A DNA stretch of 64,000 nucleotides from Saprospiraceae bacterium (GTDB taxonomy: Bacteria > Bacteroidota > Bacteroidia > Chitinophagales > Saprospiraceae). Position numbers and translations under genes: made by a program. Numbering within the stretch: the first letter of the stretch is position 1; every line of letters begins with the position of its first letter. The DNA lies in contig JADKDE010000001.1 of NCBI GenBank assembly GCA_016718505.1, forward strand, positions 248,001 to 312,000, read 5' to 3'. This document shows positions 55,317-64,000 of the stretch, one piece after another. The notes below the pieces were generated by a model. It did not search any database and had not been told where the DNA came from. It saw only the letters and a list, made by a program, of their open reading frames with translations.

Positions 55317-56111
55317 TTATTTCGACTCATTGGAGATAGCCATATAATTAGCAAGGGCCATCGTCATAGAAGGAGCTTCAGGGGTTGGTGCTTTGATATT
55401 TATAATCAATCCTTTTTCTTCAGCTGCTTTTATGGTTTGTGATCCAAAAACGGCTATCCTAGTTTGATTTTGTTTGAAATCTGGAAAATTGTCGTACAAA
55501 GATTTTATCTCCAATGGGGTAAAAAAGACCAAGACATCATAAGTAATATCACTCAAATCAGACAAATCACTACTTACAGTATGATACATGATTGCTTCCG
55601 TATATTCGACTTGGATTTTATCGAGCATCTTGATCGTGTCTTGGGCGCCTAAATTAGAACATATCAGCAAAAACTTTTCTGTGCGAAATTTCACAAAGTA
55701 ATTTTGGATATCATCGATAGATTTGATACCATTAAAGACTTTTCTTTTTCGAAATAAAATGAATTTTTGAAGATAATTGGCCACATTTTCAGTAGCACAA
55801 AAATATCGAGTATCAGGGTGCATCTTCACGCGCATCTCTTCCGTTATTCTAAAGAAATGATCGATCGCATGCTTGCTGTTGAAAATTACTGCTCGATATT
55901 CTTCAGGCCTTATACGAGTCTTCCTAAAATCTTTCTCAGATAATGGGTCCACTTGTATAAATGGTCGAAAATCTATTTGAAGTCCATATTTCTCTTCAAT
56001 CTCTGAGTACGGTGTCCTTGGGGGTCGAGCTTGAGAGACAAGTATTGTTTTTACTTTTTTGAACTTTTCAACGTAACCAGGTTTGTCCGAATCTTTTTTT
56101 GTTATTGCCAT
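55317..56111 (-). CDS. hemD: uroporphyrinogen-III synthase
   Basis: A 264-residue HemD-type protein, which closes hydroxymethylbilane with inversion of ring D in tetrapyrrole synthesis. HemD proteins are weakly conserved. The two-domain pattern is visible here, with YRAVIFNSKHAIDHFF, YFCATENVANYLQKFI, YDVLVFFTPLEIKSLYDNFPDF and IAVFGSQTIKAAEEKGL. It is followed by a Nudix gene and preceded by a DUF4271 gene, an arrangement I recall from other Bacteroidota. Confidence 0.85.
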   Translation of the reverse strand: MAITKKDSDKPGYVEKFKKVKTILVSQARPPRTPYSEIEEKYGLQIDFRPFIQVDPLSEKDFRKTRIRPEEYRAVIFNSKHAIDHFFRITEEMRVKMHPDTRYFCATENVANYLQKFILFRKRKVFNGIKSIDDIQNYFVKFRTEKFLLICSNLGAQDTIKMLDKIQVEYTEAIMYHTVSSDLSDLSDITYDVLVFFTPLEIKSLYDNFPDFKQNQTRIAVFGSQTIKAAEEKGLIINIKAPTPEAPSMTMALANYMAISNESK

Positions 56112-56162
56112 TTTTCAGAAGTCTCTGCCAAATTATTACTAAAAATATTTCATTGAAATTGC

Positions 56163-57131
56163 TTAAAAAGTATAAATACTTTTGGCAACCAATAGGATTG
56201 GGGCGATTTCAGTGGCACAAAGATAAATAAAAAAATGAAAAAAATTATTAGGTAAAAATCGACTGCTTAGCATTAAGCCTCTCATTTGCCTCAAAATATA
56301 AAATAAAATAACTAAACAAATACCAAATACCAACAAATAATTAAACATATTTGTCGTACCAAATGCCAAGAAAATATTGACTGGTGTCAGATATAATCCA
56401 AGAATAATATTGAAGTTTTGGGTTGTAAAGCTATATTGATCCATTTCTTTTTCTACGGGAAATACCCATGCCAAAATCCACATGACGATATGTTTTGTAA
56501 AATATATCAAACATGTGATACCAAGACATATGCCATATATTGCGACATTGGAATAGTCGTCCATTACTTTCAAATATTTGAAAATAAAAAACAAAAACAT
56601 TCCAAAATTGCAGAAGAAATAAAAATATAATAGCAAGTATGTAAATTGAAAATTTGAAACCTGATTACGATGCAGATATTTCATCATATTTTCATTCAGT
56701 AAAGACTGATTGATTTTGAGCAACAATGATCGATTTAAACTTACGAGAATGGTCAAAAATAAAAGCAAGGTAAGCAGGGTAACAAAATAAAAATTTGTAT
56801 CTTTTTGAGTACTTGCATCGCGAACTATTTCTTTCTCCTTACCTAAATCCTCCGCTTTTTTTATTCCCTGAACATTTTTATTCGTGTCTGATACAAGTTG
56901 AGTTTTTTCTCCTTTTATCACCTCGAACGGATTGGATGGGTCAGGCTGGTTCGTACTCTGTCCTAAAGAAGAAGTATCAGTATGTTTTAGCGTTTGGGTT
57001 TCGACTGAGATTTTAGACTTGGGTTGGGCCAATTCAAATGGATTCTTATCTTGCGCATAAGCAATAGTCAACCAAAATAAGCCAACGAAAAGTAAAAATC
57101 CAACCCTCATTTTATTAGTTATACTCAACAA
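56163..57131 (-). CDS. DUF4271 family membrane protein
   Basis: A 322-residue protein. A signal peptide (to about residue 26, ITYA/AIA-type cleavage) is followed by a low-complexity Ser/Lys/Thr-rich linker with two FEL/FEV repeats. The C-terminal membrane domain has about six helices and the DUF4271 signature QMRGLMLSSRFLPNNFFHFFIYLCATEIAPILL. The function is unknown; the family is confined to Bacteroidota and is often next to hemD. It lies 51 bases upstream of hemD. Confidence 0.85.
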   Translation of the reverse strand: MLSITNKMRVGFLLFVGLFWLTIAYAQDKNPFELAQPKSKISVETQTLKHTDTSSLGQSTNQPDPSNPFEVIKGEKTQLVSDTNKNVQGIKKAEDLGKEKEIVRDASTQKDTNFYFVTLLTLLLFLTILVSLNRSLLLKINQSLLNENMMKYLHRNQVSNFQFTYLLLYFYFFCNFGMFLFFIFKYLKVMDDYSNVAIYGICLGITCLIYFTKHIVMWILAWVFPVEKEMDQYSFTTQNFNIILGLYLTPVNIFLAFGTTNMFNYLLVFGICLVILFYILRQMRGLMLSSRFLPNNFFHFFIYLCATEIAPILLVAKSIYTF

Positions 57132-57146
57132 TATTAATTAAGGGTT

Positions 57147-57643
57147 TTATTTTGCAATTTTTGCAATTTCTTCTTCAATATTTTTTTCATCTCCCAATTT
57201 ATAACTGCTATGGCTATAAACTATTTTTCCTTCTTTGTCCAAAAGATAAAGCTGAGGTACAGTAGGGAATCCTAGGGCATTTTTTAGTTCAGAATTTACA
57301 TCAGACAAAACGGTATAAGTCCACCCTTTTTGGTTGACCATTGGTTTTACCTTAGGAAGTCCTCTTATGTCATCAATAGTAACTGCGATTAACTCAAAAT
57401 CATATTTTTTTTGCCATTCAGGATATAACTTTTTAATGGCATCTAATTCTTTTTGCATGGTGCGCACCAAGTCGCCCAAAAACTTACAGCGGTTATTTTG
57501 TCTTTCTTGATTACATTTTGGATATTAACTGATTTTCCTTCTAGTGTTTTTACATTAACAGTTGGCATTTTTTTCTGAGCTGTAGCAACGCTTGAAAAAA
57601 ACAATCCCAAACAAATTATAAGTATAAACTGACCTTTAAACAT
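57147..57643 (-). CDS. TlpA-like thiol-disulfide oxidoreductase, with a single-base frameshift
   Basis: A periplasmic thioredoxin-fold protein of 165 residues once one base is restored. The first frame (57643 to 57443) has a signal peptide (FSSVATAQ) and the active site SFWATWCAPCKKN, then a stop. The second frame resumes at ELDAIKKLYPEWQKKYDFELIAV, with the cis-proline in FPTVPQLYLLDKEGKIVY. The join needs six A in place of five at the CKK codons; with it the sequence reads WCAPCKKELDAI as in the family. The defect falls right after the CxxC motif, so a real mutation would abolish the enzyme. A sequencing indel is more likely. Confidence 0.87.
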
Positions 57644-57680
57644 TTCTTCAAAATTTTACTTTTTTAAATTTTTACCACTG

Positions 57681-57709
57681 CAAATATACAAAGTATAACT
57701 TCTATTCAA
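57681..57709 (-). promoter_or_regulatory. candidate promoter of the TlpA-like gene
   Basis: On the minus strand: TTG, an 18-base spacer, then TATATTTG, 38 bases before the start codon. It fits the Bacteroidota consensus loosely. Confidence 0.55.
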
Positions 57710-57762
57710 GTTAAGAATGTCTTAAATGTCAGGCTTTGTTAACATAAATCCAAAATTTCAAG

Positions 57763-57792
57763 TTGATATTAACTCAAAAAATCGTAAATTTG
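57763..57792 (+). promoter_or_regulatory. promoter of the rightward lipoprotein/trhO gene group
   Basis: TTG, a 19-base spacer, then TAAATTTG, 22 bases before the start codon of the lipoprotein gene. It matches the Bacteroidota consensus. Confidence 0.65.
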
Positions 57793-57814
57793 CCCAGCAT
57801 AAAAACAGCATTAT

Positions 57815-58363
57815 ATGAAATTGAGATTTTTATTTTTCTTATTGGTTGCAGTGATCATCGGTTCGTGCAAAGATACAAAAAAGGCAAGTGGAGGACAGGC
57901 GAGTACTTCTACATCCAGCTCCGCCTCCAATAAATTTGTGTCTAATAATGGCTTAATATCTTTTGACTTTCCAAAAGATTGGCAAAGGCTGCCAGATGAA
58001 GCGACCTATGCAGTTTTTCAGCATGCCAAAAAGCCCCTTGGCAAGTTTTTCATCACTGGAGCTAAAGTTTCGGGTTCTAAACCATTTGATTTAGAATCTT
58101 ATATTAATGATGAGCGTTCTGCCAACACAAAGAACAATCCCGTCAAAATGGTGACGAAACACGGTCTTCCTTTGCTTTATTTTTCAAAAAATATTCCTGG
58201 GACCGCTGGGGTCAAGGACAATACTACTAAGTTTTTCAGTGGGAAAAATGATTTCTTGATCATGGCGCATTACTTAGTGAACGAAAACCAAGTGAACACA
58301 CCAGAGTATAAAAGAGATTTAGACGATATCCTCAAAATATTGAATACAATCGTTTTACCATAA
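57815..58363 (+). CDS. putative lipoprotein of unknown function
   Basis: A 182-residue lipoprotein. The signal peptide ends in the lipobox IIGSC, and the mature protein begins with a Ser/Thr/Lys-rich tether. The globular part (about 45-180) has the pattern GLISFDFPKDWQRLPD, which recalls PsbP/DUF1795-like domains, but I cannot assign it firmly. It is the first gene of a rightward group of four. Confidence 0.75.
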   Translation: MKLRFLFFLLVAVIIGSCKDTKKASGGQASTSTSSSASNKFVSNNGLISFDFPKDWQRLPDEATYAVFQHAKKPLGKFFITGAKVSGSKPFDLESYINDERSANTKNNPVKMVTKHGLPLLYFSKNIPGTAGVKDNTTKFFSGKNDFLIMAHYLVNENQVNTPEYKRDLDDILKILNTIVLP

Positions 58364-58373
58364 TGATATAGAA

Positions 58374-58655
58374 ATGGGGCATATACTTCGATGGCTGGTA
58401 GGTTTTTTGATTACCAATATATCGATTATCATCGCATTTATTGGCAAGTATATAGTACAAATAGTTTCGTTTGAGACTGAGACTTCTTACAAAATAGAAG
58501 CCATGATGGTTTTTGCCGCTCTCTTTTGTCTTACCATGATTATTTCTAATTTGTGGTACCATAAAAGATCCCAAAAAGGCACCTTATTTTGGGTCTGTGT
58601 TATTTGGGCTTTGGTAGAACTTCCAATAATATGGTTACTGCTATTTTTTTCTTAA
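58374..58655 (+). CDS. small integral membrane protein
   Basis: A 93-residue protein with three predicted membrane segments (about 5-28, 41-60 and 71-92) and short polar loops. No family is recognised. It lies 10 bases after the lipoprotein gene and 18 before trhO, so it is likely in the same transcript. Confidence 0.65.
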   Translation: MGHILRWLVGFLITNISIIIAFIGKYIVQIVSFETETSYKIEAMMVFAALFCLTMIISNLWYHKRSQKGTLFWVCVIWALVELPIIWLLLFFS

Positions 58656-58673
58656 TATGAAATTTTATTAATT

Positions 58674-59717
58674 ATGCCACGTCTCTACAATATTTACAAT
58701 GGTAAAGAACTAAAAGCAAAGATTCAATCCTCCACAGAATCTAGGAAAACCATTTCTTTTTACAAATATCACACGATTCCGAATCCCGAATTTTTTCGCG
58801 ATTTTTTATATTTAAATTTTGAAAAACTTGGTGTTTTTGGCCGTATTTATGTCGCCAATGAAGGGATAAATGCACAAATTTCAGTTCCAAATGAAAATTT
58901 TGAGGCATTTAGAACATTTTTATACAGCATTGATTTTATGAATAATTTGCGATTGAATATCGCTATTGAGGATGATGGCAAATCATTTTTTAAGTTAAAA
59001 ATAAATGTCAGAGATAAAATCGTAGCCGATGGCATAGAGGATCCTAGTTTTGATGTAAATAACTCAGGAGTACACTTGGATGCAAATACATTCAACAATA
59101 TGCTGGAGGAGCCTGACTCTGTAGTAATCGACATGCGCAATCATTATGAAAGTGAAGTTGGCCATTTTAAAAATGCCATTAGTCCCGATGTCGTTACATT
59201 TAGAGAATCATTGCCGATCATTGCCGAACAATTTGAGGATCAAAAAGACAAAAATATATTGATGTATTGTACAGGCGGCATACGTTGTGAAAAAGCCAGT
59301 GCTTACATGAAGTATCGAGGTTTTAAAAATGTATTCCAATTAAATGGAGGAATCATCGAGTATGCCAGACAGGTCAAAGACCAAAATCTTGAGAATAAAT
59401 TCATCGGAAAAAACTTTGTTTTTGATGAAAGGCTTGGTGAAAGGATAACCGACGAAATAATCGCACAATGCCACCAATGTGGAGAACCTTGTGATGCCCA
59501 CACCAATTGTGCTAATGATGCTTGTCATATTTTATTCATTCAGTGTAAAACTTGCGCTGAAAAGTACAATCATTGTTGCTCAACAAAATGTAATGACTTT
59601 ATACAATTGCCACAAGAAGTACAAGTAATCCAAAGAAAAGTCCAACAATTTAATGGGTCAAAGTTCAGTAAAGGAAGATATAAATCTTTCAATAATAAAA
59701 AAGATGTACTTTTATAG
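58674..59717 (+). CDS. trhO: tRNA uridine-34 hydroxylase TrhO (rhodanese family)
   Basis: A 347-residue YceA/TrhO protein, needed for oxygen-dependent formation of 5-hydroxyuridine at tRNA position 34. The N-terminal acylphosphatase-like domain includes FGRIYVANEGINAQISVP, the rhodanese domain has the active cysteine C199 in YCTGGIRCEKASAYMKYRGF, and the C-terminal region is cysteine-rich (CHQCGEPCDAH, CANDACHILFIQCKTCAEKYNHCC), probably zinc-binding. Complete and typical. Confidence 0.93.
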   Translation: MPRLYNIYNGKELKAKIQSSTESRKTISFYKYHTIPNPEFFRDFLYLNFEKLGVFGRIYVANEGINAQISVPNENFEAFRTFLYSIDFMNNLRLNIAIEDDGKSFFKLKINVRDKIVADGIEDPSFDVNNSGVHLDANTFNNMLEEPDSVVIDMRNHYESEVGHFKNAISPDVVTFRESLPIIAEQFEDQKDKNILMYCTGGIRCEKASAYMKYRGFKNVFQLNGGIIEYARQVKDQNLENKFIGKNFVFDERLGERITDEIIAQCHQCGEPCDAHTNCANDACHILFIQCKTCAEKYNHCCSTKCNDFIQLPQEVQVIQRKVQQFNGSKFSKGRYKSFNNKKDVLL

Positions 59718-59734
59718 CTAAATTTTTTCTTATT

Positions 59735-60175
59735 ATGATTCGATATCTATTCTTCGTGGCCGTTTTAACTTCATTGGTCTGCTGTAAAAAGGACAAACCC
59801 GTACCACAAACCAGTGAAAAGGCAAAATGGCTCACTTCACAGATATGGAAATATGCTGATATCATCAAAAACAATGAACCGTTTTTAAAGAATTGTGACC
59901 TAGACGACAGGTTTTATTATTATGAAGATGGCACCTATAAAGGCGATAACGGGAGCAATTTGTGTGATCCAAATATTAATACGGTACTTGAAGGGACCTG
60001 GCAATTACTAGAGAATGATACAAAACTTTATCTGACGTATAAAGTTTACGCCAATTATTCCGTGCGGCCAACCGCTAATATTGAAATCATTAATCCTGAC
60101 ACTCTGAAGGTAAATGTAGATTTGCCTAATCTTACGGGTAGCGATAACTATATCATCACCTATATTCACCAGTAG
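59735..60175 (+). CDS. putative lipoprotein, lipocalin-like
   Basis: A 146-residue lipoprotein with the lipobox SLVC followed by CKKD. The mature part has the pattern KWLTSQIWKYADI ... YYYEDGTYKG ... LEGTWQLLENDTKLYLTY, which resembles small lipocalin-like proteins common in Bacteroidota. Binding function is unknown. It is the last gene of the rightward group and converges on the MBL gene with a 1-base gap. Confidence 0.72.
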   Translation: MIRYLFFVAVLTSLVCCKKDKPVPQTSEKAKWLTSQIWKYADIIKNNEPFLKNCDLDDRFYYYEDGTYKGDNGSNLCDPNINTVLEGTWQLLENDTKLYLTYKVYANYSVRPTANIEIINPDTLKVNVDLPNLTGSDNYIITYIHQ

Positions 60176-60176
60176 T

Positions 60177-60809
60177 TTATAAAAAAGGATTGTGAGCCAT
60201 CTCATATCCAATGGTGGTATTCTCCCCATGTCCCGAATGAACTTTTGTTTGCTTAGGCAGCGTAAAAAGTTTGGTCTTGATGCTTTGTATAAGGTTATCA
60301 TGATTGCAGCCAGGAAGATCTGTTCTACCTATACTTTCTCGAAAAAGGACATCGCCCACTATGATTGTTTCACCTTTTTCATCATATAAACAGATACTTC
60401 CAGGTGAATGCCCAGGCGTTTCAAAAACTTGAAGAACAGTTTTACCAAATTCAACACTTGTCCCTTCTTTCAGGATCTCCTCAGCTTTTGGGCTTGGACG
60501 GTGTTTTAATCCGTACATTTCACAGATTCTAGGATAATTTTCTAGCATTATGCTTTCCTTAATATTTATTTTTGGAGTCAACCCATATTTCTCTGCAACC
60601 ACCCCATTTCCAAATACATGATCAAGATGACAATGAGTATTAATCAACAATGTTGGGGTCAGTTTGTGCTTCTCGATGGTATCAAAGAGTTCTTTATCCT
60701 CGGAGAGGGTTGAATTTCCTGGATCTACGATTATACATTCTTTGGTATGATCAAACAGAATATAGGTATTTTCGTAAAAATCGTTGAATGTCAATTTGAT
60801 AATTTCCAT
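60177..60809 (-). CDS. MBL-fold metallo-hydrolase (glyoxalase II-like)
   Basis: A 210-residue metallo-beta-lactamase-fold enzyme. The metal motif is INTHCHLDHVFG (H59, H61, D63, H64), with later ligands in FETPGHSPGS, VGDVLF and VHSGHGENTTIG. The size and motifs fit the hydroxyacylglutathione-hydrolase-like group (GloB/YcbL), which hydrolyses thioesters. The exact substrate is unknown. Complete. Confidence 0.9.
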   Translation of the reverse strand: MEIIKLTFNDFYENTYILFDHTKECIIVDPGNSTLSEDKELFDTIEKHKLTPTLLINTHCHLDHVFGNGVVAEKYGLTPKINIKESIMLENYPRICEMYGLKHRPSPKAEEILKEGTSVEFGKTVLQVFETPGHSPGSICLYDEKGETIIVGDVLFRESIGRTDLPGCNHDNLIQSIKTKLFTLPKQTKVHSGHGENTTIGYEMAHNPFL

Positions 60810-60980
60810 AAGTGAATTTTGTAAAATGAATTTGATATAATAAATCCAATTTTACCCACAAAAGTTGTCATACATAACAGATAAACAACTCTTATAAAAA
60901 AACTAGAGCATTGGAAAATGCTTGCATTAAAATTTTCAGAATACAAATCTTTTAGCAAAATCATAATACCACAAATAGGG

Positions 60981-61008
60981 AATGGCTGTTTACATCTAAA
61001 CAGCCATT
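60981..61008. other. perfect 12-bp hairpin without T tract
   Basis: AATGGCTGTTTA/TAAACAGCCATT around a CATC loop, in the 519-bp gene-free spacer between the MBL and CapA genes. Neither side has a run of T, so it is not a classical terminator. It could be an mRNA 3' stem, an attachment site or a protein-binding palindrome. The spacer holds no credible gene. Confidence 0.6.
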
Positions 61009-61046
61009 ATCTCCTTACAAAAGTGTACTCCATTCCTTTAAATTAC

Positions 61047-61064
61047 ATTCGACCTTTGTCGAAT
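61047..61064. terminator. short hairpin, possible terminator
   Basis: ATTCGAC/GTCGAAT with a CTTT loop, 39 bases after the preceding 12-bp hairpin. The following sequence is only moderately T-rich, so its role is uncertain. Confidence 0.35.
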
Positions 61065-61328
61065 TTATATTCATTCACTCATTTATTTTAATGTAGAGTC
61101 ATTTGATTTTTTGAAGATTTTTTGATTTTATATCACCTTCTGTATTTCGTCAAAAAGAAAATTTCTTGTACGATGAAATACTATGGAATTAAATAAAAAA
61201 TATCACAGGGTGCTCATTCATTGACCTTTTACCTTAACAACACACTTAAAAAAACTGTAGTTTTCTTATATATCTTAAACCAGATATATTAAATGTATTG
61301 CAATAACCGTGCCAAAATTAAATTTTTA

Positions 61329-62680
61329 TTAAAGTGTGGTGTACATGTTTTTAAAGCGAGTGTACAAAGCTCGATTAGATTTTAAATTTTGAATATTTAA
61401 ATCCTTGTGATAGAGTGGTTTGTTGTCTTCAGAAAATATCCTATCTGCAAAACAAAGCTTCAATTTTTTTGATGATTTTTCTTCAGTTCTGATTATAATT
61501 TTTGGTTCAATTCTTTTGACCCTTGTTTCTACCGAGCCCTTTTCCTTATATTTTACAATTGTAATTTTTAAATACATGGACATAGTGCACCAATCGAAAA
61601 TGTCATCACCAATAAAATCTCCAAGCGCATAAGCAACCCAACTACTTTTATCTTTTTTTTCAAATGGGCAACGATAAGTGTACTTTTCTATCGGTTGGAT
61701 ATTGTGCGCATGATTGCCGACGATTAAGTCTATCCCCGTTTCTTCAAATATACGCTTGGTATTTTCTCTAATATGGGGTCCTGTGTAAAATTGATACGCG
61801 AGCCCATAATGAAAACTACCAACTATAAAATCTACACCTACACTTTTAAAAAAAACTACCTCTTCTTTTATTTTTGAAAAATCTAAATCGCTTGAATTTA
61901 GTCTTAAGTGATTTATAAGGTATGTTTGATCCTGAGGCACAACTTCACCATTAAGAGAATAAGTGTAGGACAAGAACCCAACTTTTATTCCATTCTTTTC
62001 AATAATTTTTACCCTATTCTCCACACCTGGTTCAGTTGATGTGCCTACGGAAACGATTTGTTTTGATTCTAAAAATTCAATGGTAGATAAAACTCCTGAT
62101 TTACCTTGATCGTATGCATGGTTATTGGCCGTACTCAATATATCAAAGCCTTTGTATTTATTGTTTCCATTAAAAATATCAAAGACCTCTGGGTCTCCGT
62201 TAAACAGAATTTTCCCAACCATCATCTCTGGACAATTCACTCTAGGGTGAGAAAGATTAATGGGGGTTTCTAAATTGGCATACACTATATCTCCACCGAA
62301 AAAATCAGATCCAATTTCATCCCAAAGGCTTTCACAAGTTTGTTTTGAAAATTTTGCATAAGGAAGGAGGTCCCCGCCTGCATGAAAGTTTATTTCTCCT
62401 ATGGTTTCATCATCCGAATTATTCACATCATAATCGATAAGCGCATTTCCATTCAGTGGAATTTCTTCCTTAACGTGTCCTACATAGTATTTGTAAGCAA
62501 AGTGAAATATTTCTTTTGAGGGAAATTTATAAAAAAAGGGTCCTCTTCAAAATCATCGATTGGGAACTTGAGTCGCCCTCTATAATATAATTTATCAATT
62601 AGATATATCCCAATATAAGTCAGATGAAATAAAATGTACCCCTTGAATGATCTCGTTCTGCCTATGCCAAGATGAAACAT
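61329..62680 (-). CDS. CapA-family (poly-gamma-glutamate capsule type) phosphoesterase-like protein, with a frameshift
   Basis: A 450-residue protein once one T is restored. The N-terminal frame starts at 62680 (MFHLGIGRTRSFKGYILFHL) and reads to EEDPFF. The family then continues in the other frame as YKFPSKEIFHFAYKYYVGHVKEE and on through INFHAGGDLL, DIVYANLETPI, LSTANNHAYDQG, VGSFHYG and GNHAHNIQPIE, the metal-binding motifs of the CapA calcineurin-like fold. The break is a T7 run at about 62531-62537 (minus strand) where T8 is needed. An apparent GTG start at 62426 would lack these 80 or so residues. The start codon abuts the stop of the GH3 gene. Confidence 0.87.
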
Positions 62681-64000
62681 TTAAACGAGTTCAACGGCAC
62701 TCCTAACAAATAATTCCCAATCTTTAAACTGTTCGTTGTTCATAACTCTTGGGAATTTTGACTGACCTCCCAGTTTATTTTTTGATTTGAGATAATCATA
62801 AAATACATTTGGGGTAAGCGTCTCTACGCTGATTTTGTCCAATACCGCCTTTCTTACGGCCTTATAATCATCATTTAACAATTGCAATTGTCTATCCAAC
62901 TCCTCGGCAACGATATTTTTATTGAAAGGCTTTTCTACACTAATGTACCACTTATGGCTATATTGATTAGTTCTTCTCTCTCCGTTGACTGTAAATTCAC
63001 GGATATTTATATTCAAATTGCGCTGAACAGCCTGCAATGCCTGATTCATATTGTCTATAGAAAGATGTTCGCCACAAATACTCAAAAAATGCTTTGTCCT
63101 ACCCGTGATGATCAGTTTACATTTTTCAGCATCAACGAATTTAATTGTATCACCAATTAAATATCGCCATGCTCCCGCACATGTCGTCAAAAGAATTGCA
63201 TAATCAACTCCTTCTTTTACTTCCCCGACCGTGTACGTGGTTGCATTAGGCTTGATGTTACCAGCTGAATCAAAATTCTCAGAGTTGAATGGCACGAATT
63301 CATAAAAAATATCATTATTGAGCGCCAACTTCATATGAGAGTCCGTCATTGAATCCTGATATGCAATAAATCCTTCAGAAGCCAAATAAGAATCTAAGAA
63401 GGTCGTATTCTTACCAATTAATTTTGATATCGCTTCCCTATATGGCTCAAATGCAACGCCACCATGGGCGTAAATTTTAAAGTTCGGCCAGATTTCTTGT
63501 ATATTATTGACTTTATTCACCTCCTTGATATACTCGAGCATCATTTGGACCCATGAAGGGATCCCTGAAACTATACCGATATCCCACTTGGGGGCATTTT
63601 TGGCAATAGCCAACATTTTCTCATGGTAGTCCTGAATAGAGGCTATTTTTAATCCTGGCTTATATTTGTTCGTAAACCACAAGGGTAACTTGTGTATTAA
63701 AATCCCACTCAAATCGCCATAGTAATAGTGATTTTCCTTTTTCAAGCGGACATTTCCTCCCAGCATCAGCATATGTTTAGAAAATTGCTGTAAAGGCATA
63801 CCAGAAATTGCTAATTCGCTGTACATCTTTACCCCTGTCTTCCGAATACTTTTAATCATTTCATCCGAAATCGGAATGTATTTACTGGGAGAACCCGAAG
63901 TACCTGAACTTAGAGCAAAATAATTTATCTTCCCCTTCCACGCGATATCTTTTCCACCTTCTCTACAAAGGTGCCACCATTCGTTGTATATTTTATCATA
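62681..64000 (-). CDS. GH3-family acyl-adenylate-forming protein, 5' end beyond window
   Basis: 439 residues are visible; the start lies beyond position 64000. An ATG at 63859 is internal, because the frame stays open and in family sequence to the window edge. The ATP-binding loop reads ALSSGTSGSPSKYIPIS, then FLDSYLASEGFIAYQDS and TGRTKHFLSICGEHLS follow, the adenylation motifs of the GH3 superfamily. In plants GH3 enzymes join amino acids to acyl acids; Bacteroidota have homologues of unknown substrate. The stop abuts the CapA-like start (TAAATG), so both are translated together. Confidence 0.9.
   Translation of the reverse strand, partial: YDKIYNEWWHLCREGGKDIAWKGKINYFALSSGTSGSPSKYIPISDEMIKSIRKTGVKMYSELAISGMPLQQFSKHMLMLGGNVRLKKENHYYYGDLSGILIHKLPLWFTNKYKPGLKIASIQDYHEKMLAIAKNAPKWDIGIVSGIPSWVQMMLEYIKEVNKVNNIQEIWPNFKIYAHGGVAFEPYREAISKLIGKNTTFLDSYLASEGFIAYQDSMTDSHMKLALNNDIFYEFVPFNSENFDSAGNIKPNATTYTVGEVKEGVDYAILLTTCAGAWRYLIGDTIKFVDAEKCKLIITGRTKHFLSICGEHLSIDNMNQALQAVQRNLNINIREFTVNGERRTNQYSHKWYISVEKPFNKNIVAEELDRQLQLLNDDYKAVRKAVLDKISVETLTPNVFYDYLKSKNKLGGQSKFPRVMNNEQFKDWELFVRSAVELV

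Noticed and set aside
1..64000. tRNA, rRNA, IS element or prophage
   Set aside because: No cloverleaf-like CCA-ending segments, ribosomal RNA motifs, transposase, integrase or terminal inverted repeats were seen on reading both strands.

Overview
The window reads as chromosomal DNA of a Bacteroidota bacterium, most likely a member of the Saprospiria or a neighbouring class. The evidence is low GC, a PorX-type response regulator, several secreted proteins with type IX secretion (T9SS) C-terminal sorting domains, Bacteroidota-specific families (DUF2851, DUF4271), Bacteroidetes-type promoters (TTTG...TAnnTTTG) and a Bacteroidota-style carotenoid operon. The placement is inferred from gene content only. 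I see no tRNA, rRNA, CRISPR array, insertion sequence or phage.

Layout. 0-5 kb: a DUF2867 gene, a GC-rich structured intergenic element, an acyl-CoA dehydrogenase with its TetR regulator (two matching operator-like sites), an AstE/AspA-family hydrolase and an AlkA-type glycosylase. 5-7 kb: a secreted T9SS subtilase and an IscA-type Fe-S protein. 7-12 kb: a carotenoid operon read leftward, MarR-crtI-crtB-unknown-crtZ-lycopene cyclase, predicted to lead to zeaxanthin. 12-20 kb: an MFS transporter, a tail-specific protease, DUF2851, iscU/iscS (iscS is frameshifted) and a minimal MutA-like protein. 20-37 kb: porX, then two large secreted proteins that share an N-terminal DUF4347 domain, a long signal peptide and a paired palindromic promoter box. 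The second is a gene of about 10.2 kb made of calcium-binding TSP3 repeats, discoidin-like modules and four tandem units of about 960 bp, one of which carries three frameshifts. 37-43 kb: a SprB-repeat T9SS protein, a two-component system (7TM sensor kinase and LuxR-type regulator) and an orphan T9SS sorting domain. 43-54 kb: a short DnaE-type polymerase, the cell-shape genes mreB-mreC-mreD-mrdA, pyrH, and the operon rplM-rpsI-rpsB-tsf. 54-61 kb: a lipoprotein, a Nudix hydrolase, hemD, DUF4271, a TlpA-like thioredoxin (frameshifted), two lipoproteins, a small membrane protein, trhO and an MBL hydrolase. 61-64 kb: a CapA-like gene (frameshifted) translationally abutting a GH3-family gene that runs off the window.

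How it fits together. The dominant theme is T9SS: its regulator PorX and at least five cargo-type genes or remnants lie between 5 and 43 kb. The DUF4347 domains keep a His and a Cys in a layout that resembles caspase/CHAT-type clan CD peptidases, and both genes carry a near-identical double palindrome about 75-85 bp upstream of the start. This pair is the best candidate for an undescribed co-regulated surface system. Separately, iscS, the tlpA-like gene and the capA-like gene each lack one base in a homopolymer at a point where the protein family continues in the other frame. The simplest explanation is sequencing indels, so all three are annotated as single genes.
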